Assembly: GCA_021777105.1 (NCBI GenBank)
Contig: JAIQZQ010000070.1
Coordinates: 1-64,000, forward strand
DNA from: Candidatus Anammoxibacter sp.
Lineage (GTDB): Bacteria; Planctomycetota; Brocadiia; Brocadiales; Anammoxibacteraceae
DNA: 64,000 nucleotides
Reading direction: 5' to 3'
Shown here: positions 1 through 10,100 of the stretch, piece after piece
Numbering within the stretch: position 1 is the first letter of the stretch
Layout of the letters: every line of letters starts with the position of its first letter
Notes under the pieces: generated by a model
Told to the model about the DNA's origin: nothing
Seen by the model: the letters and a program-made list of their open reading frames with translations, nothing else
Database searches by the model: none
Position numbers and translations under genes: made by a program

Positions 1-33
1 ATCTATCGCGCCTACATATTTTTCCTTGGACAT
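1..33 (-). CDS. glpK: Probable glycerol kinase, N-terminal fragment (runs off the left edge)
   Basis: Eleven codons on the minus strand read MSKEKYVGAID before the window ends. This matches the first beta strand of FGGY-family kinases, most closely the glycerol kinase opening that continues as YVGAIDQGTTSTR. An AGGAG ribosome-binding site lies at 42-46, eight bases before the ATG, so the start is well supported. Glycerol kinase phosphorylates glycerol to sn-glycerol-3-phosphate in the cytoplasm. Only 11 residues are visible, so another FGGY sugar kinase is possible. Confidence 0.5.
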   Translation of the reverse strand, partial: MSKEKYVGAID

Positions 34-40
34 TCGGATG

Positions 41-117
41 GCTCCTTTCTTTAAAGTTAGTTTTAATTAAAGTTCTGATAAACTTTTTATTCTAACTTAA
101 AAAGGAAGGGGCGTCAT
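41..117. other. Imperfect inverted repeat in the leader of the left-edge kinase gene
   Basis: The segments around 41-60 and 96-117 are imperfect reverse complements (one arm ends AAAGTTAG, the other begins CTAACTT) and enclose an AT-rich loop. They lie just upstream of the minus-strand start at 33 and include its ribosome-binding site, so a fold here could affect translation. This is inference from base pairing only. Confidence 0.3.
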
Positions 118-184
118 CCATATCTTCTGTCCCAAGATTTTCCCCAAGATTTTCCCTTTTTGTTGGGCTTATCCATCATTGCAA

Positions 185-204
185 CACAGGCAAGGATGCC
201 TGTG
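185..204. repeat. Small palindromic repeat (CACAGGC family), copy 1
   Basis: CACAGGC and GCCTGTG form a 7-bp stem with a 6-base loop. A near-identical palindrome, embedded in a longer reverse-complement match that includes the flanking GCCACT/AGTGGC, occurs at 14263-14281. It is a dispersed intergenic repeat of unknown function. Confidence 0.6.
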
Positions 205-266
205 CCACTATAGGAATTTTAAATATCGTTTAATTAATTCAGGTCAAAATGTTTTACCATCGCTCC

Positions 267-1565
267 TTAATCTAAAAGCAGCCAATGCCATACCGGCAGG
301 ACTTTAATTGTTTGCTTTCCAATTTTTATATCTTCATTATGATCATCAGTTAGAATCAATCCATCTGATAAACCAAATTCGTTCATGGCCGCGATAAGGC
401 CGTTTATTTCCTGTTTGCGCGTTTTTGGGTCTGTTATTGATTTTGCCACTTGTAATGCCTTTGTAATTTTGTTCCTCTCTTTAATGACAAAGTCGCACTC
501 TGCATTTTTTTCATAGTAGTATATTTCGTTATTTCGCCTAAGTAGTTCCAGGAAAACAATGTTTTCCAATAATCTGCCGTAATCCTCTGAAAATGAGAAT
601 CTGACCGATTGTATTAATCCGTGATCAATGGCGTAAAGTTTTTTAGGGTATAGCATCTGGTTTTTTATTTTGTAACTATAAATCGGGGCGGTGAACAGCA
701 GGAAAGATTCTTGCGCGTAATAAAAATATTGATTAATAGTGTTCTTGCTTAATTTGTGCCCAAGAGATTCACACTTTTTTGCCATAGACGAAATAGAGCA
801 AAGCGATGAAAACGCATTAATTTCAAGCCTTAAAAAATCCTCAAATAATTTTATATTTTTTATAGCAAACCGCTCAATCAGATCGCGGTGAAATATTGCC
901 TTATAATATTCGCGCAAAATATGTTCATAATTGTTTAAATCAATTATGGCGGGAAACCCGCCTCTTTTAAAATAGTCGTTAAATATTTTTTTTATTTGAG
1001 AGCGTTTATTGCTGTACAAACTCATTTTCAGATCAAAATCGATTGCCTTGAATTTAATAAATTCCTTAAAACTCAATGGAAATATTCGAAACGAGCATGC
1101 CCGGCCTCGCAATTCAGTAGCTATTTCAGTACTAAGCAATTTTGAATTTGAGCCTGTGAGTATAAGCTTGATATTTTTGTTTTGTTCTGTAATCCTTCGC
1201 GCCCATTTTGACCAGTTTGAAATATTCTGAATCTCGTCAATTATGACATAAAGTTTCTTGTTAGGGGCGGGGTTAAATATTTCATAATATGCCGGCAATA
1301 AATCAGTTAGCTCATTGCCGGTAAGTGGATATAATCGTTCATCTTCCATATTAATGAACATTATGTTGTTCTGTGGCAACTTTGTCTTTAAGAATGCCAT
1401 AATCTGATAACAAAGGTAGGTCTTGCCGGCTCGCCTTGGCCCAATAATCGTCAAAATGTTATCATCAAACAGTAGAGTATTATCAAATTCGCGGGAGAAA
1501 ACATAGCCCGGATCAAATTCCGACCACTCTGTTAATAATTTTTTTAATATCTCTTTGCAATCCAT
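267..1565 (-). CDS. AAA-family ATPase with DUF4143-type C-terminal domain
   Basis: This 432-residue protein belongs to the widespread 'ATP-binding protein, AAA_14/DUF4143' family, whose cellular role is not established. The Walker A motif GPRRAGKT is at about residues 42-49, the Walker B end with DE at 110-111, a sensor-like LTGSNSKLL near 136-144, and the family's ELRGR near 151-155. The C-terminal half contains a PD-(D/E)xK-like stretch (ECDFVI followed by QVAKS, about residues 355-375), usual for DUF4143. It is monocistronic, convergent with nothing and divergent from the comF-like gene. A palindrome at 1601-1624 lies 36 bases before the start. In some genomes these ATPases travel with mobile or conflict loci, but nothing here proves that. 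Confidence 0.85.
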   Translation of the reverse strand: MDCKEILKKLLTEWSEFDPGYVFSREFDNTLLFDDNILTIIGPRRAGKTYLCYQIMAFLKTKLPQNNIMFINMEDERLYPLTGNELTDLLPAYYEIFNPAPNKKLYVIIDEIQNISNWSKWARRITEQNKNIKLILTGSNSKLLSTEIATELRGRACSFRIFPLSFKEFIKFKAIDFDLKMSLYSNKRSQIKKIFNDYFKRGGFPAIIDLNNYEHILREYYKAIFHRDLIERFAIKNIKLFEDFLRLEINAFSSLCSISSMAKKCESLGHKLSKNTINQYFYYAQESFLLFTAPIYSYKIKNQMLYPKKLYAIDHGLIQSVRFSFSEDYGRLLENIVFLELLRRNNEIYYYEKNAECDFVIKERNKITKALQVAKSITDPKTRKQEINGLIAAMNEFGLSDGLILTDDHNEDIKIGKQTIKVLPVWHWLLLD

Positions 1566-1600
1566 ATAACAATTCTACAAAATATACGAATATCAGTCAA

Positions 1601-1624
1601 TATCGTATTGTATATAATACGATA
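1601..1624. promoter_or_regulatory. Palindrome between divergent genes, candidate operator
   Basis: TATCGTATT and AATACGATA are perfect 9-base inverted arms separated by GTATAT. The site sits about 36 bases upstream of the ATPase start (1565, minus strand) in a very AT-rich spacer. Its symmetry and position suggest a dimeric repressor site or overlapping promoter. No cognate regulator is visible in the window. Confidence 0.4.
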
Positions 1625-1797
1625 TTGTTTTGCGCCTTGAAATTCGCAATAATTATATTTGATTGTTCATAATAGAATGTTGTAGATATGAGGATTATAA
1701 ATGTTATAAAATCATACGCTGGGCGTTTGTTTGATATGTTGTGGGATTTTATAAATTTAATAATCCAATATTAACAAGTTTCGATAACGGTTAACCA

Positions 1798-2535
1798 ATG
1801 CCATTTACTGATTACATAAACACATTTATAAACCTTGCATATCCCAGAATTTGTTATTCGTGCGACAAGGAGGTTGGGGATACGGGGAATGCGCTTATTT
1901 GCGATGAGTGTTTAGGCGAGATATACAACTTTGGGAAAGAGCGGTGCTTTAAATGCGGGTTGGGGTTGGGGCCGTATACAATGCTTTCTAAAACCGGTTG
2001 CGTTATGTGCAATGATGTGAAGCTGTGGTTTGATGCGACGTATTCCGTTGCCGGCTACAAGGGGCCCGCGAGAAAGATTATTCACAGATTTAAATATGGG
2101 AGGATTCTAACTTTGTCGTCAATGTTGGGCGAGATTCTTGCTAATGGGACAAAAAACTTTCCTGAAGCAAATGAGGCCGACATGATTGCGCCTGTGCCGC
2201 TTTATTGGAAGCATAGGGTTAAAAGGGGTTTTAATCAATCGCTTGTCATGGCAAATCGTTTGGCTAAATATTTATCGCTGCCGGTTTCAAATAGAAACTT
2301 GCGGCGCGTGCGAAACACTGTTACTCAGACCAACCTTACACGCGCGCAACGGCATGATAACGTCTACGACGCTTTTGCCGTAAAAAATAGCGTGGCGATT
2401 GAGGGTAAAAAGATATTGCTCGTTGATGATGTTATGACCACAGGTGTTACTGCTTCGGAATGCGCCAGGGCGTTAAAAGAGGGGGGCGCGGAAAAGGTGT
2501 TTGTTATCACGATTGCCAGGGCTGAGATGGGGTGA
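1798..2535 (+). CDS. ComF-family phosphoribosyltransferase-like protein
   Basis: The 245-residue protein has the double zinc-ribbon expected at the N terminus of ComF/GntX proteins (CYSC...CDEC near residues 20-39, then CFKC...CVMC near 53-73). A type I phosphoribosyltransferase fold follows, with the PRPP-binding signature ILLVDDVMTTG near residues 203-213. The family is linked to DNA uptake in naturally competent bacteria, but most members have no proven substrate. The length is normal for the family. The start ATG follows a poor ribosome-binding site. The gene appears to be transcribed alone; the next gene begins after a 7-bp tandem repeat. Confidence 0.88.
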   Translation: MPFTDYINTFINLAYPRICYSCDKEVGDTGNALICDECLGEIYNFGKERCFKCGLGLGPYTMLSKTGCVMCNDVKLWFDATYSVAGYKGPARKIIHRFKYGRILTLSSMLGEILANGTKNFPEANEADMIAPVPLYWKHRVKRGFNQSLVMANRLAKYLSLPVSNRNLRRVRNTVTQTNLTRAQRHDNVYDAFAVKNSVAIEGKKILLVDDVMTTGVTASECARALKEGGAEKVFVITIARAEMG

Positions 2536-2556
2536 TGGGCTGTTGGTCATTGAAAC

Positions 2557-2630
2557 TGGATGCTGGAGCTGGATGCTGGATGCTGGATGCTGGATGCTGG
2601 ATGCTGGATGCTGGATGCTGGATGCTGGAT
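2557..2630 (+). repeat. Tandem 7-bp repeat (TGCTGGA)n
   Basis: After one imperfect unit, TGCTGGA repeats about nine times without interruption immediately downstream of the comF-like stop codon. The unit is non-coding in context and would be prone to slippage. The rest of the 2536-2837 spacer shows nothing I can identify. Confidence 0.9.
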
Positions 2631-2837
2631 AGCGCGTACACTTGTCAGTTGTGCAACTGTTAGTGATGCTTGAGCTGGGATTCATGGTGTCGCGTCGCTA
2701 ACCCTAGGCTGTTGGAATTTAGGCCTTTCAGGCTATTATGGGATATGCTTGTTACCGATAACTGATAACTGATTACTGTATATCGGCTTTTGTTTTATTT
2801 ACGTGTATTTTCCGGGTTCCCGGGTAAGGCGGCTTCT

Positions 2838-4259
2838 ATGAGATTAATATTAACAACAGCAATTATTATTGCGGTTGTTTTTCACGGTTTTAACATTTTT
2901 GCGGGAAGCCCATTAGTGAGGCTTAATAAACTTGCTTCGGAATTTAAGCAAAGTTTACCGGATTATTGGGTTGGCGAAGGTTCGGTTGAATTTTTTCTGC
3001 CTGAGGATTGTATAGAGATTATTGAAAAAGTTGGCAATTGCCAGGGGAATAATCCGGCGTCGCCATACGGGATAGTTAAAGTCCCTTTTGCGACCGGGGA
3101 GTTTCAGACAAGTTTTGAAAGCAATACATTTGTTTACAGGATGAGGCCTGACGAGGCTATTGTGTTGATAGGCTTTACGCCTCCTAAAGCGGAATATTTT
3201 AGCTTTAGGAGTTATCTTCTTTATAGAGATTTTCAAAACCTTAACCAACGGAACATTGACTCAATCGGCAGGTTCCTGATTTTTGCCTCATTGGGAGACA
3301 GCCTGAACCATAAGCTTATAAAGACCGGTGGAGGAGATGATCCGTTTTCACAACCAATGATTTTGATATCAACCGCAAGCCGGCAAATGGATGGCCGTTT
3401 GCGATTGAAGCTGGAAAAGTTGTTAAATAGATTTGATTTGCCAACGGATATAATTAACACTGATGTTATACCGGAACAACTTCCTTTGCATTTGGGTTAT
3501 GAGGGCGATAAAGACTCGTTTTCATTATACATGCGAGTCGCTTTTTTTGACGACGAGCAGGCCGGCAGGGAATATATTGACAATTCGGGCTTGATAGCTC
3601 TTAGAATAGTTCCAAATGGAGAAGCGGTGTCAGACCCTTTGCCGATCCCGGAGCTTCGTAATAGGGTGTCTGGGGTTGACGAAAATCCGTTATTGCCTGA
3701 TCTGGACAAGCTTGTGAGCATGGTTAAGGGGAAATTTGAAACGGAATCCGGCAAAAGCAGTGTGTATAATCTTCACGAAATGAATTTTGAGGGATATGAT
3801 TGCATCGAAAATTCGAATCCTTGTTTGGGCGGCAATCGGGACGCTATCTCAAACATTAGCATCCCAATTTTGTTGCCTGACGAGAATTCATTCTTAATGA
3901 TAGCCGGTATTAACCATGCCAAAACCGCGCCGCTTACATACACTACTATGTCTGTTATGAATGCAAAAAAAATATTCGGCATAGAGGCTATCCATAACAC
4001 AAAGCTGGAAGGTAGCGTTGGTTTTTATATGCCGGAGTTTGTCCCGTCCGTTGCAAAACAGGATGAGTTATATATATACAAGATTGCCAGAAACTGCGAA
4101 GAGGGAAATCCTTACTGTCTGGAAATTCAGGAAGGGGAGCTTGGAATAGGAAAAGGCGAAACTATTATGTTTATTGAACGCAATTACCTTAATTGCGACA
4201 CGATTGTTGGGCCGGGTCCAGGGGAGGCGATACCTCCAAAATTGATCACGTTCAGATAA
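2838..4259 (+). CDS. Secreted protein of unknown function
   Basis: I do not recognise a family. The best start is the ATG at 2838: it begins MRLILTTAIIIAVVFHGF, a basic n-region and hydrophobic core typical of a signal peptide with likely cleavage after the FAG near residue 23. An upstream in-frame start at 2790 would add 16 residues before the signal peptide. The mature part (about 450 residues) is soluble, with four Cys in short loops (EKVGNCQG, EGYDCIEN, ENSNPCLGG, ARNCEEGNPYC) that could form periplasmic disulfides. No membrane segment or catalytic motif is evident. It is followed by almost 900 bases without a supported gene. Confidence 0.65.
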   Translation: MRLILTTAIIIAVVFHGFNIFAGSPLVRLNKLASEFKQSLPDYWVGEGSVEFFLPEDCIEIIEKVGNCQGNNPASPYGIVKVPFATGEFQTSFESNTFVYRMRPDEAIVLIGFTPPKAEYFSFRSYLLYRDFQNLNQRNIDSIGRFLIFASLGDSLNHKLIKTGGGDDPFSQPMILISTASRQMDGRLRLKLEKLLNRFDLPTDIINTDVIPEQLPLHLGYEGDKDSFSLYMRVAFFDDEQAGREYIDNSGLIALRIVPNGEAVSDPLPIPELRNRVSGVDENPLLPDLDKLVSMVKGKFETESGKSSVYNLHEMNFEGYDCIENSNPCLGGNRDAISNISIPILLPDENSFLMIAGINHAKTAPLTYTTMSVMNAKKIFGIEAIHNTKLEGSVGFYMPEFVPSVAKQDELYIYKIARNCEEGNPYCLEIQEGELGIGKGETIMFIERNYLNCDTIVGPGPGEAIPPKLITFR

Positions 4260-4460
4260 CTCTCTAACAACGGCAAGCCGGATTTGAAACGATACGGTTG
4301 TAACTGTTTTCCACTTATTGGGTGAATGTTTAATTCTTCGTAATTGCCATTTTTTAAAGAAGCTAGAGCTCTATATCATCCAAGAATCGCACAATTTAGG
4401 TACAGATAAAGTCTTGAAAAGGCGCTTTAAAATGCAGGCAAAGCTAAATATATATAATAG

Positions 4461-4659
4461 CATTAACACGGTTAATGCGCTCCAAAATATTTCCTGGAGC
4501 AGTCTTGATGTAAGATTTTAAAAATATACAATTTAAAATCTTACATCAATGTAAACAAGTGATGCGATATTATTTAAACTCCTTTGTAATTAATCAATTG
4601 TAGATACACTCATAATCAGTTGTATATATTAACATTAACACGGTTAATGTACTCCAAAA
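4461..4659. repeat. Duplicated palindromic 27-mer
   Basis: CATTAACACGGTTAATG followed by a closely similar tail ending CTCCAAAA occurs at 4461-4487 and again at 4633-4659. Each copy is a 7-bp inverted repeat around ACG. The two copies flank the 18-bp hairpin, so the block may be a remnant of a small element. Confidence 0.55.
4505..4549. repeat. Perfect 18-bp stem, 9-base loop hairpin
   Basis: Bases 4505-4522 are exactly reverse-complementary to 4532-4549 (arm TTGATGTAAGATTTTAAA). It is not followed by a T-run, so it is not a typical terminator for the gene ending at 4259, which lies 245 bases upstream. Confidence 0.8.
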
Positions 4660-5137
4660 AAAACGGGAGGTTTGGCAGAAACCATTATATACTAATAAAC
4701 GTTTGCAAAAAAGACCGTTGTTATGCCACAAACGTTGCAGTTGACAACTCAAGAGCCGGTCAATCATGTAGCCTCAATCGCAATTATCTTTAAATGAACC
4801 TTTAAAAGGGCGACTAAAGTCTGCCCCTACCCGCGTATGTAGCTCCGTTTACTCGTTCCAATGCCCTGCGTCGAGTTCAAAATATATAATCATACGTATT
4901 GACTTTACACTTGAATTCTTTTATGATCCTTTCAAATATTTTTTTTGCCGGCTCAGTCTTGCGGACTGCCTTCACACGTTTAAACCAAAGCCTTTAGATG
5001 CGCGCAAACTGCATGATTATCAATAAACGGCAATGGTTCCGGAAAATATTTGAAGCAATCCGCAAGATTGCTTCAGCCCGCGCAAATTTCGAAAACCTCA
5101 TGCTTTTGAGTATATTAACAGCCCGGAAAGAAATAAA

Positions 5138-6787
5138 TTGGCAATAAAATCAAAATCTCAAATCTTTAGAGTAATCCTGATAAAACCATCTCATTATGAT
5201 GACGAGGGTTATGTTATACAGTGGTTTCGGTCATGGATGCCTTCCAACACACTCTCTTGCGTAGACGGCATTATGCGGGAAGCAGCAGACAGAAATGTTC
5301 TTGGCTCCGGTGTGGAGATTATTATTGAAGCATTTGATGAGCTGAGTTCCGTTGTATCGGAACCAAAGATTATCCGCTCTATTAAAGATTCATCAGGCGG
5401 GTTGGTGATGTTGGTTGGTGTTCAAACCAACCAATATCCCAGGGCGATTGATATAGCGCGGCCATTTATAAAGGCGGGGATTGACGTAATAATGGGCGGA
5501 TTTCATGTATCTGGGGCTATTGCAATGGTTCCGGACTGGAAACCTGCCCTGGAGGAAGCGCAAAATTTGGGCATATCGTTGTTTGCGGGTGAACTGGAAG
5601 AACATGCCGACAGAATATTAAAAGATTCATGGAACGGCAAATTAAATTCAATTTACAACTGCCTTGCAGAGTTGCCGGAATTAGAGAATGCGCCCATGCC
5701 GCGCCTTTCACCCGCTGTTCTTAAACGCACATGGCGGCCTGTTACAGGATTAGACCTTGGCCGTGGTTGCCCTTTTGAATGCAGTTTTTGTTCTATTATT
5801 AACGTTCAGGGACAAAAACCGCGAAGCAGGAGCGTTACAAAAGTGAAGGATTACATCAGGCTCTCGGCTTCTTGCGGCTCAAACAATTATCTCGTCTCTG
5901 ATGACAATTTTGCGAGGAATAAAAGCTGCGGGCAATTTCTTGATGCTTTTATTGAACTGCGCGAGAAAGAGGGGATAGAGATGGACATCTTTATCCAGGT
6001 GGATACCAAAGCCTCGCGTATTCCCGGATTTGTAGAAAAAGCAAAAAGGGCCGGATGCGCCCGTGTTTTTATCGGGGTGGAATCAGTAAGGCAGGCAAAC
6101 CTGGAAGGGGCGGGCAAGAGCCAGAATAAGGTTGAAGAGCTTAGAGAGATGGCTCTGGCCTGGAGAAGGGCCGGTATTATGACGTACGCAACTCTTATTG
6201 TGGGATTTCCAGGCGACACGGTAATGAGCCTGGAGGAGGATATTCGCTTTATTCAGGAAAATATCCCTGTTGATCTTGTTCAGTTTTTTATGTTAATGCC
6301 GATTCCGGGTTCAAAGGATCACAAAGCGCTTGTGGATAGCGGGACGTCAATGGATGCTGATTTTAACCGTTATGATTCTGAACACCCTACTATTGACCAC
6401 CCTAAAATGACACGCGATGAATGGACGGATATCTATAAACGAGGGTGGGAGATTTACTATTCCGACCAACATGTTGAAAAGATACTAAGAGAAACTGCGC
6501 GCGCCGGCATATCGATTAGCGAGGTTTTTATCGGCATTTTAAGTTTTTATGGGGCGGTAAAATATGAAAATGCGCATCCATTGCAATGTGGCGTTTTTCG
6601 CAGAAAAATCAGAACCCGCCGCCGTTTCGGGATGCATATTGAACCCCGGCTGCCATTTTTGGCAAAACGAGTAAAAGAGATTATACAGACTCAAGCCGGC
6701 TTATTCATAACTTATTGGAGATTTAAAAAGATCCTGAAAAAGGTTAAACGGGAACTTGCAGCTGAAGGTATACACCCTGTTTCATAA
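5138..6787 (+). CDS. B12-binding-type radical SAM protein
   Basis: The 549-residue protein starts at a TTG preceded by GAAAG. The N-terminal ~190 residues resemble the cobalamin-binding Rossmann domain of class B radical SAM enzymes (GGLVMLVGVQTNQY, then VIMGGFHVSG near 118-126), though the classical DxHxxG is not visible. The [4Fe-4S]-binding motif is clear: C211-PFE-C215-SF-C218. Downstream, MTYATLIVGFPGDT and FFMLMPIPGSKDH are typical of the TIM-barrel end of this family and its DUF4070-like tail. Such enzymes usually perform C-methylation or other radical chemistry on unactivated carbons. It precedes the NRPS and is the likely first gene of a biosynthetic region. The exact substrate cannot be read from sequence. 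Confidence 0.85.
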   Translation: MAIKSKSQIFRVILIKPSHYDDEGYVIQWFRSWMPSNTLSCVDGIMREAADRNVLGSGVEIIIEAFDELSSVVSEPKIIRSIKDSSGGLVMLVGVQTNQYPRAIDIARPFIKAGIDVIMGGFHVSGAIAMVPDWKPALEEAQNLGISLFAGELEEHADRILKDSWNGKLNSIYNCLAELPELENAPMPRLSPAVLKRTWRPVTGLDLGRGCPFECSFCSIINVQGQKPRSRSVTKVKDYIRLSASCGSNNYLVSDDNFARNKSCGQFLDAFIELREKEGIEMDIFIQVDTKASRIPGFVEKAKRAGCARVFIGVESVRQANLEGAGKSQNKVEELREMALAWRRAGIMTYATLIVGFPGDTVMSLEEDIRFIQENIPVDLVQFFMLMPIPGSKDHKALVDSGTSMDADFNRYDSEHPTIDHPKMTRDEWTDIYKRGWEIYYSDQHVEKILRETARAGISISEVFIGILSFYGAVKYENAHPLQCGVFRRKIRTRRRFGMHIEPRLPFLAKRVKEIIQTQAGLFITYWRFKKILKKVKRELAAEGIHPVS

Positions 6788-6792
6788 TAAAT

Positions 6793-6829
6793 AGCGTATC
6801 AATCTGTTTTTTATGTGGGATACGCTTTT
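6793..6829 (+). terminator. Candidate terminator after the first radical SAM gene
   Basis: AGCGTATC (6793-6800) pairs with GATACGCT (6819-6826) and runs into a short T tract. It begins 5 bases after the stop codon. The 18-base loop is long, so the call is tentative. Confidence 0.4.
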
Positions 6830-7037
6830 GGATATATTCTTCCTCGTTCCTAAGGCATTTAAAAATGCAATACCTCACTTTTGTGGAACCTCGAAAACGG
6901 GGTAACCTACCTCTAATTCCGCAATAATTATTCTTCGCCCGTCAAGCTCCACTCGTAAGCTCAAACTGATGCCTATTCATTGAAAAATAAAAATAATGTT
7001 TTTTCCGGCGCTTGTTTTGCTATATTGTTAACGACAT

Positions 7038-7080
7038 AAGGTTAAACGCGGAGTTGCAGCGGAAGGCATTAATCCTACAT
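7038..7080 (+). pseudogene. 3'-end fossil of a second radical SAM gene copy
   Basis: This stretch reads KVKRGVAAEGINPTS in one frame, against KVKRELAAEGIHPVS at the extreme C terminus of the intact radical SAM gene ending at 6787. About four in five bases match over roughly 40. No other part of the gene is present between 6788 and 7037, so this looks like the residue of a tandem copy whose body was deleted. Confidence 0.55.
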
Positions 7081-7136
7081 CACTATATATTGTAGATATA
7101 TGTCAATTTTTACGAAACAGATAATTACATTATTCG

Positions 7137-7186
7137 CCCCCCGGGCATAATTCACACTAGAGCAGACAAGCTGCTCAGTTTTCATT
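7137..7186 (+). repeat. ~50-bp dispersed element abutting the NRPS start
   Basis: The segment shares the core GATAATTC(T/A)CACTA...AGCAGACAAGC.GCTCAG...TTCATT with copies at 29558-29611 and 32036-32123 (here GCATAATTCACAC). It contains a small AGCAG/CTGCT hairpin. It ends exactly where the NRPS ATG begins, so the NRPS has no normal Shine-Dalgarno sequence of its own. Confidence 0.7.
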
Positions 7187-10100
7187 ATGTATAAAAATTT
7201 TGCGCAAAATACATACCCTCTAACATCCAACCAGAGAGATATTTGGTTGGATCAGGCCGTTCATCCGGATATCCCTCTATACAATATTGGAGGCTATTTG
7301 CGTATTGACGGCAAAATTGACCGAGCGCTCTTTAAACAGGCGGTTGGCCGGCTTGTAAACAAAAATGACGCATTGCGAATAGTTTTGCGCGAGGACAATC
7401 CAACTCCTGTTCAGGAATTTAGAGAGGAAGTTAATTTTGAATTCCCTTTCATTGATTTTGCCGGCGAAGAGAAATCTTTTGAAAAAGCAATGGAATGGAT
7501 GAGAACGGAGTTTACTAAACCTTTTGCGTTATACGATTCCCTTCTATTCAGATATGCGCTGGTTAAAGTGTCGGAAAAGTGTTACTGCTATTTTAACTGC
7601 CAGCACCATCTGATTATGGATGGTTGGGGCGTTTCTCTTGTAGGCAAATATATTGCGGAAGAGTACAATGCTTTACTTTTAAAAACCGGCGAGGCCGAAT
7701 CTAAACCATCTTATAAAGAGTATATAGAGAATGATCAGGAGTATTTGAAATCTCGCAGATATGAACAGAGCGGGCATTACTGGAACGCAAAATATCATGA
7801 TCTGCCGGGCCCGGCTCTATTAAGGCATTACACAAATCTTTACGAAACCGGTAAAAGCCCAAGTTCCGTTACAAAACTCCCAATTGCGATGAACCTTTAT
7901 AATCGCCTTGAAGAGCTTGCAAAGCCGCTTAACGCATCCGCGTTTCATGTTATCATTGCCGCTTTATATACATATTTTATAAGAACATCAGGAGAGTGCG
8001 GCCTTGTTATAGGGATGCCGATGCTTAACAGAAGCGGAGGCTCCGCTTTCAGGGAGACTATTGGAACTTTTACCACGGGATGTCCTTTTCGTTTAAATTT
8101 AGGGCTTGATGTTAACTTTATAGAACTTACACGATTGGTTTCAAATGAAATTAAAAAAGATTACCGCCATCACAGATTCCCTCTAAGTGAGATTAATAAG
8201 CTTTGCAAGGCTAACAACAATCAATTTCATCAGCTCTTTGATATTAGCGTTTCGTTTGAAGAGCATCCCTATGAATTTGATTTTAATAACAGCCCTGTGG
8301 AAGCTATTACAATGGAAAACGGATTTGAGCAGGTCGGGTTGGCTTTAGCAATTAAGAAATATAATAAAGAGCTGCCGATAGATATTGTGTTTAACTACAA
8401 TAATGCCGCTTTTAATGCCGCGGAAATTGAGCTGCTTAAAACGCGTATAACCTGTTTACTCAGAGAACTGATTGATAAACCAAATATTCCTGTTAAAGAT
8501 TTCACTCTAATTCCCCCTGAAGAGAAAAATATTCAGCTAATTGAATGGAACAAAACAAAAGTGGAATCAGATATTGATACCAGCGTTCATAAAGTCTTTG
8601 AAAGGGTTGCTGAAACCGCGCCTGATAAAATCGCTATAATATCAGAAGATGGAAAAACCACATATGAGGAGTTAAACAGGCTGGCAAATTGCGTGGCGGC
8701 AAAATTAGTTTCCGAACGTGTTGATTCCCCGGGATTTGTCGGCATCTGTCCTGATAGAAATGTTGAAATGGTTGCCGCTATTTTAGGGATAATGAAAGCC
8801 GGATCATCATATTTGCCGATTGATCCGTCATATCCTGATGAGCGCATTGATTATATGATAAAAGATTCCGGCTTAAAAACTATTCTCGTTTCTGAAAAAC
8901 ATATAGATAAATTTTCATCATACAACATCAAAACTATATCTCTGGACGGGCTTAACCGGAAAGGCGCTTCTTTTGACAATATTGATTGTAAAATTAATCC
9001 TGAAAATGTTGCCTATGTTATCTATACATCCGGGTCCACAGGCAATCCTAAAGGCGTCTTGGCCACACATAAAGGTCTGCGTAATTTAGTTAACGCGCAA
9101 ATATCTGTTTTTAATATTCAGCCTGACAGCGTTGTTCTTCAATTTGCGTCTCTGAGTTTTGACGCGTCGGTATCCGAGATTTTTACCGCTATATGCTCAG
9201 GCTCTACGTTATGCATTTTCCCAAGAAACAGGATAATGCCCGGCCCTGATTTAATAAAAACATTAAATGACTTTTCCATAACGCATGTTACTATACCGCC
9301 GTCATCTTTATCTGTTCTGCCGTATGAAGAGTTGCCTTGCCTTAATACAATTATTGTTGCGGGTGAAGCGTGCCCGCCGGAACTTGCTGAGAAATGGTCA
9401 AAGAATAGACGTTTTATTAACGCTTACGGCCCAACTGAATCAACTGTGTGCGCTACAACTTTTGAATATTCCCAGGGAAACGGCAAACTGCATATAGGCA
9501 AGCCTATAGATAACATTCAGATCCATATTCTTGACAAGGAGCTTAACCTTTTGCCAATAGGAGTTGCCGGTGAACTGCATATTGGCGGCGCCGGCTTAGC
9601 CGCGGGTTACATCAACAATCAAGCGCTTACGGATGAAAAGTTTATTCCAAATCCCTATAGCGATATTTCCGGCCCTCGTCTTTACAAAACAGGCGATATT
9701 GCCCGTTACCAGCCGGACGGCAATATTGAATTTTTAGGGAGAAACGACTCCCAGGTGAAAGTCAGGGGATACCGTATTGAATTAGGTGAAGTAGAGACAA
9801 TTTTGTTGCAACACCCTATGATAGAAACTACGGTTGTCGTTGTTAAAGAAAGTAAACAAGGCTCTTTCCAATTAACAGGATACATTGTAAAAAAACAGGA
9901 TGTAAATGATGAATTGGATAGGGATAAACTTTTATTGTATTTAAAGAAGAAACTCCCGGAATATATGATTCCATCAAAAATTGTATTTGTTGACAAAATG
10001 CCTTTAACTCTGAACGGGAAAATTGACAGAATGAACCTGGCAAAACAAGATTACAATTCCTCTCCTGAAATTGAAAGAGATACACAGGCAAATAAAACAG

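Larger units (their letters stand above)
4260..5137. other. Long intergenic region with repeats
   Basis: This 878-base AT-rich stretch holds no convincing gene. It contains two copies of a 27-bp sequence (4461-4487 and 4633-4659) built on the palindrome CATTAAC-ACG-GTTAATG, and a perfect 18-bp hairpin at 4505-4549. The remainder shows no recognised signal apart from the purine-rich leader of the downstream gene (GAAAG near 5126). Confidence 0.6.

Noticed and set aside
2557..2630. 7-bp tandem repeat considered as a coding or CRISPR repeat
   Set aside because: The units are head-to-tail with no spacers and follow a stop codon.
4318..4521. 67-residue plus-strand frame in the long spacer
   Set aside because: It overlaps the palindromic repeat and hairpin, lacks a ribosome-binding site and has no protein-like pattern.
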